DNA of 5,086 nt from Thermoprotei archaeon (lineage in GTDB: Archaea; Thermoproteota; Thermoprotei; QMSL01; B3-G16), in the NCBI GenBank assembly GCA_021158375.1, contig JAGGUS010000265.1, forward strand, positions 1-5,086, read 5' to 3'. The position numbers were made by a program, and so were the translations under genes. Positions 4,962 through 5,086 of the stretch are shown here, in pieces (position 1 is the first letter of the stretch; each line of letters opens with the position of its first letter). Below the pieces are notes generated by a model. It worked only from the letters and a program-made list of their open reading frames with translations, was not told where the DNA came from and did no database searches.

Positions 4962-5086
4962 CTATTCAAAGGCGTATAGATAGCCGTCAGAGCATAGTAT
5001 GAATGCCCGTCCTCCGTATATTGCAGGGACGGACTCGTCCACTCTGTCTCCCATCTTGTATTTCCACAGACAATTTCCTTCTTCAT
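4962..5086 (-). CDS. PQQ/WD-like beta-propeller protein, C-terminal fragment cut by window edge
   Basis: Forty residues enter from the right edge and end at a TAG (4964-4962). The reading GNCLWKYKMGD, then SVPAIYGGRAFILCSDGYLYAFE, has the pattern of a PQQ-type beta-propeller blade: an aromatic W-K-Y strand, a Gly/Asp turn, P-A-I-Y-G-G and a closing D-G-Y-L-Y-A-F strand. Such propellers are often extracytoplasmic, either binding PQQ in dehydrogenases or acting as scaffolds; one blade cannot separate these. The stop falls exactly at the end of a blade, as in a natural C-terminus. The ATG at the very edge (5086-5084) is in another frame. The gene reads in the same direction as the exporter but is separated by about 360 bases, so an operon is unlikely. 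Whether the full gene is intact cannot be seen. Confidence 0.7.
   Translation of the reverse strand, partial: EEGNCLWKYKMGDRVDESVPAIYGGRAFILCSDGYLYAFE

Noticed and set aside
5041..5086. Minus-strand ATG at the right edge as the start of a new gene.
   Set aside because: It is in a different frame from the propeller-like reading; the propeller frame is open to the edge and shows the family pattern, so the gene must begin outside the window.

Overview
This window looks archaeal, most likely from a Thermoproteota-type (crenarchaeal or related) lineage. It is AT-rich by eye. The three genes with a visible 5' end start with GTG or TTG, each just behind a GGTGA/GGGGA-type Shine-Dalgarno. AT boxes resembling archaeal TATA elements sit about 30-36 nt ahead of the start codons. 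A canonical two-guide C/D box small RNA, a class restricted to archaea and eukaryotes, lies in one intergenic gap. The lineage is inferred from these features, not from a database match.

All protein genes read leftward (minus strand). From right to left: (1) a 40-codon C-terminal fragment of a PQQ/WD-like beta-propeller protein runs in from the right edge and stops at 4962. (2) A gap of about 350 bases follows. It holds a short open stretch without a start codon that resembles a decayed phospholipase D (HKD) motif, a 12-bp tandem duplication, and the promoter of the next gene. (3) An ABC exporter half-transporter with a C-terminal DUF1854 domain occupies 2303-4600; its real start is probably the GTG at 4600, not the TTG at 4612. 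(4) After 60 bases comes a nitrilase-superfamily amidohydrolase (1256-2242) with its own TATA box and SD. (5) A 210-base gap encodes a C/D box sRNA on the plus strand (about 1159-1214), opposite to every protein gene. (6) A DegT/DnrJ/EryC1/StrS PLP aminotransferase begins at 1045 and leaves the window at its left edge after 348 codons.

The exporter and hydrolase are close enough to be partly co-transcribed, although the hydrolase has a plausible promoter of its own. DUF1854 is known from transporters linked to cyanophycin metabolism in bacteria. An exporter with this domain next to an amide-cleaving enzyme could indicate handling of an amino-acid or amide compound, but the substrate cannot be read from the sequence. 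The aminotransferase belongs to a family that makes amino sugars and related aminated cyclitols, and it is separated from the others by the sRNA unit.

The best discovery in the window is the C/D box sRNA. All four boxes are intact, both guides are exactly 12 nt, and a TATA-like box lies at the right distance. One guide appears complementary to the conserved GTPase-associated-centre segment of 23S rRNA. Second is the exporter, whose NBD motifs are otherwise intact but whose conserved D-loop aspartate is replaced by alanine.
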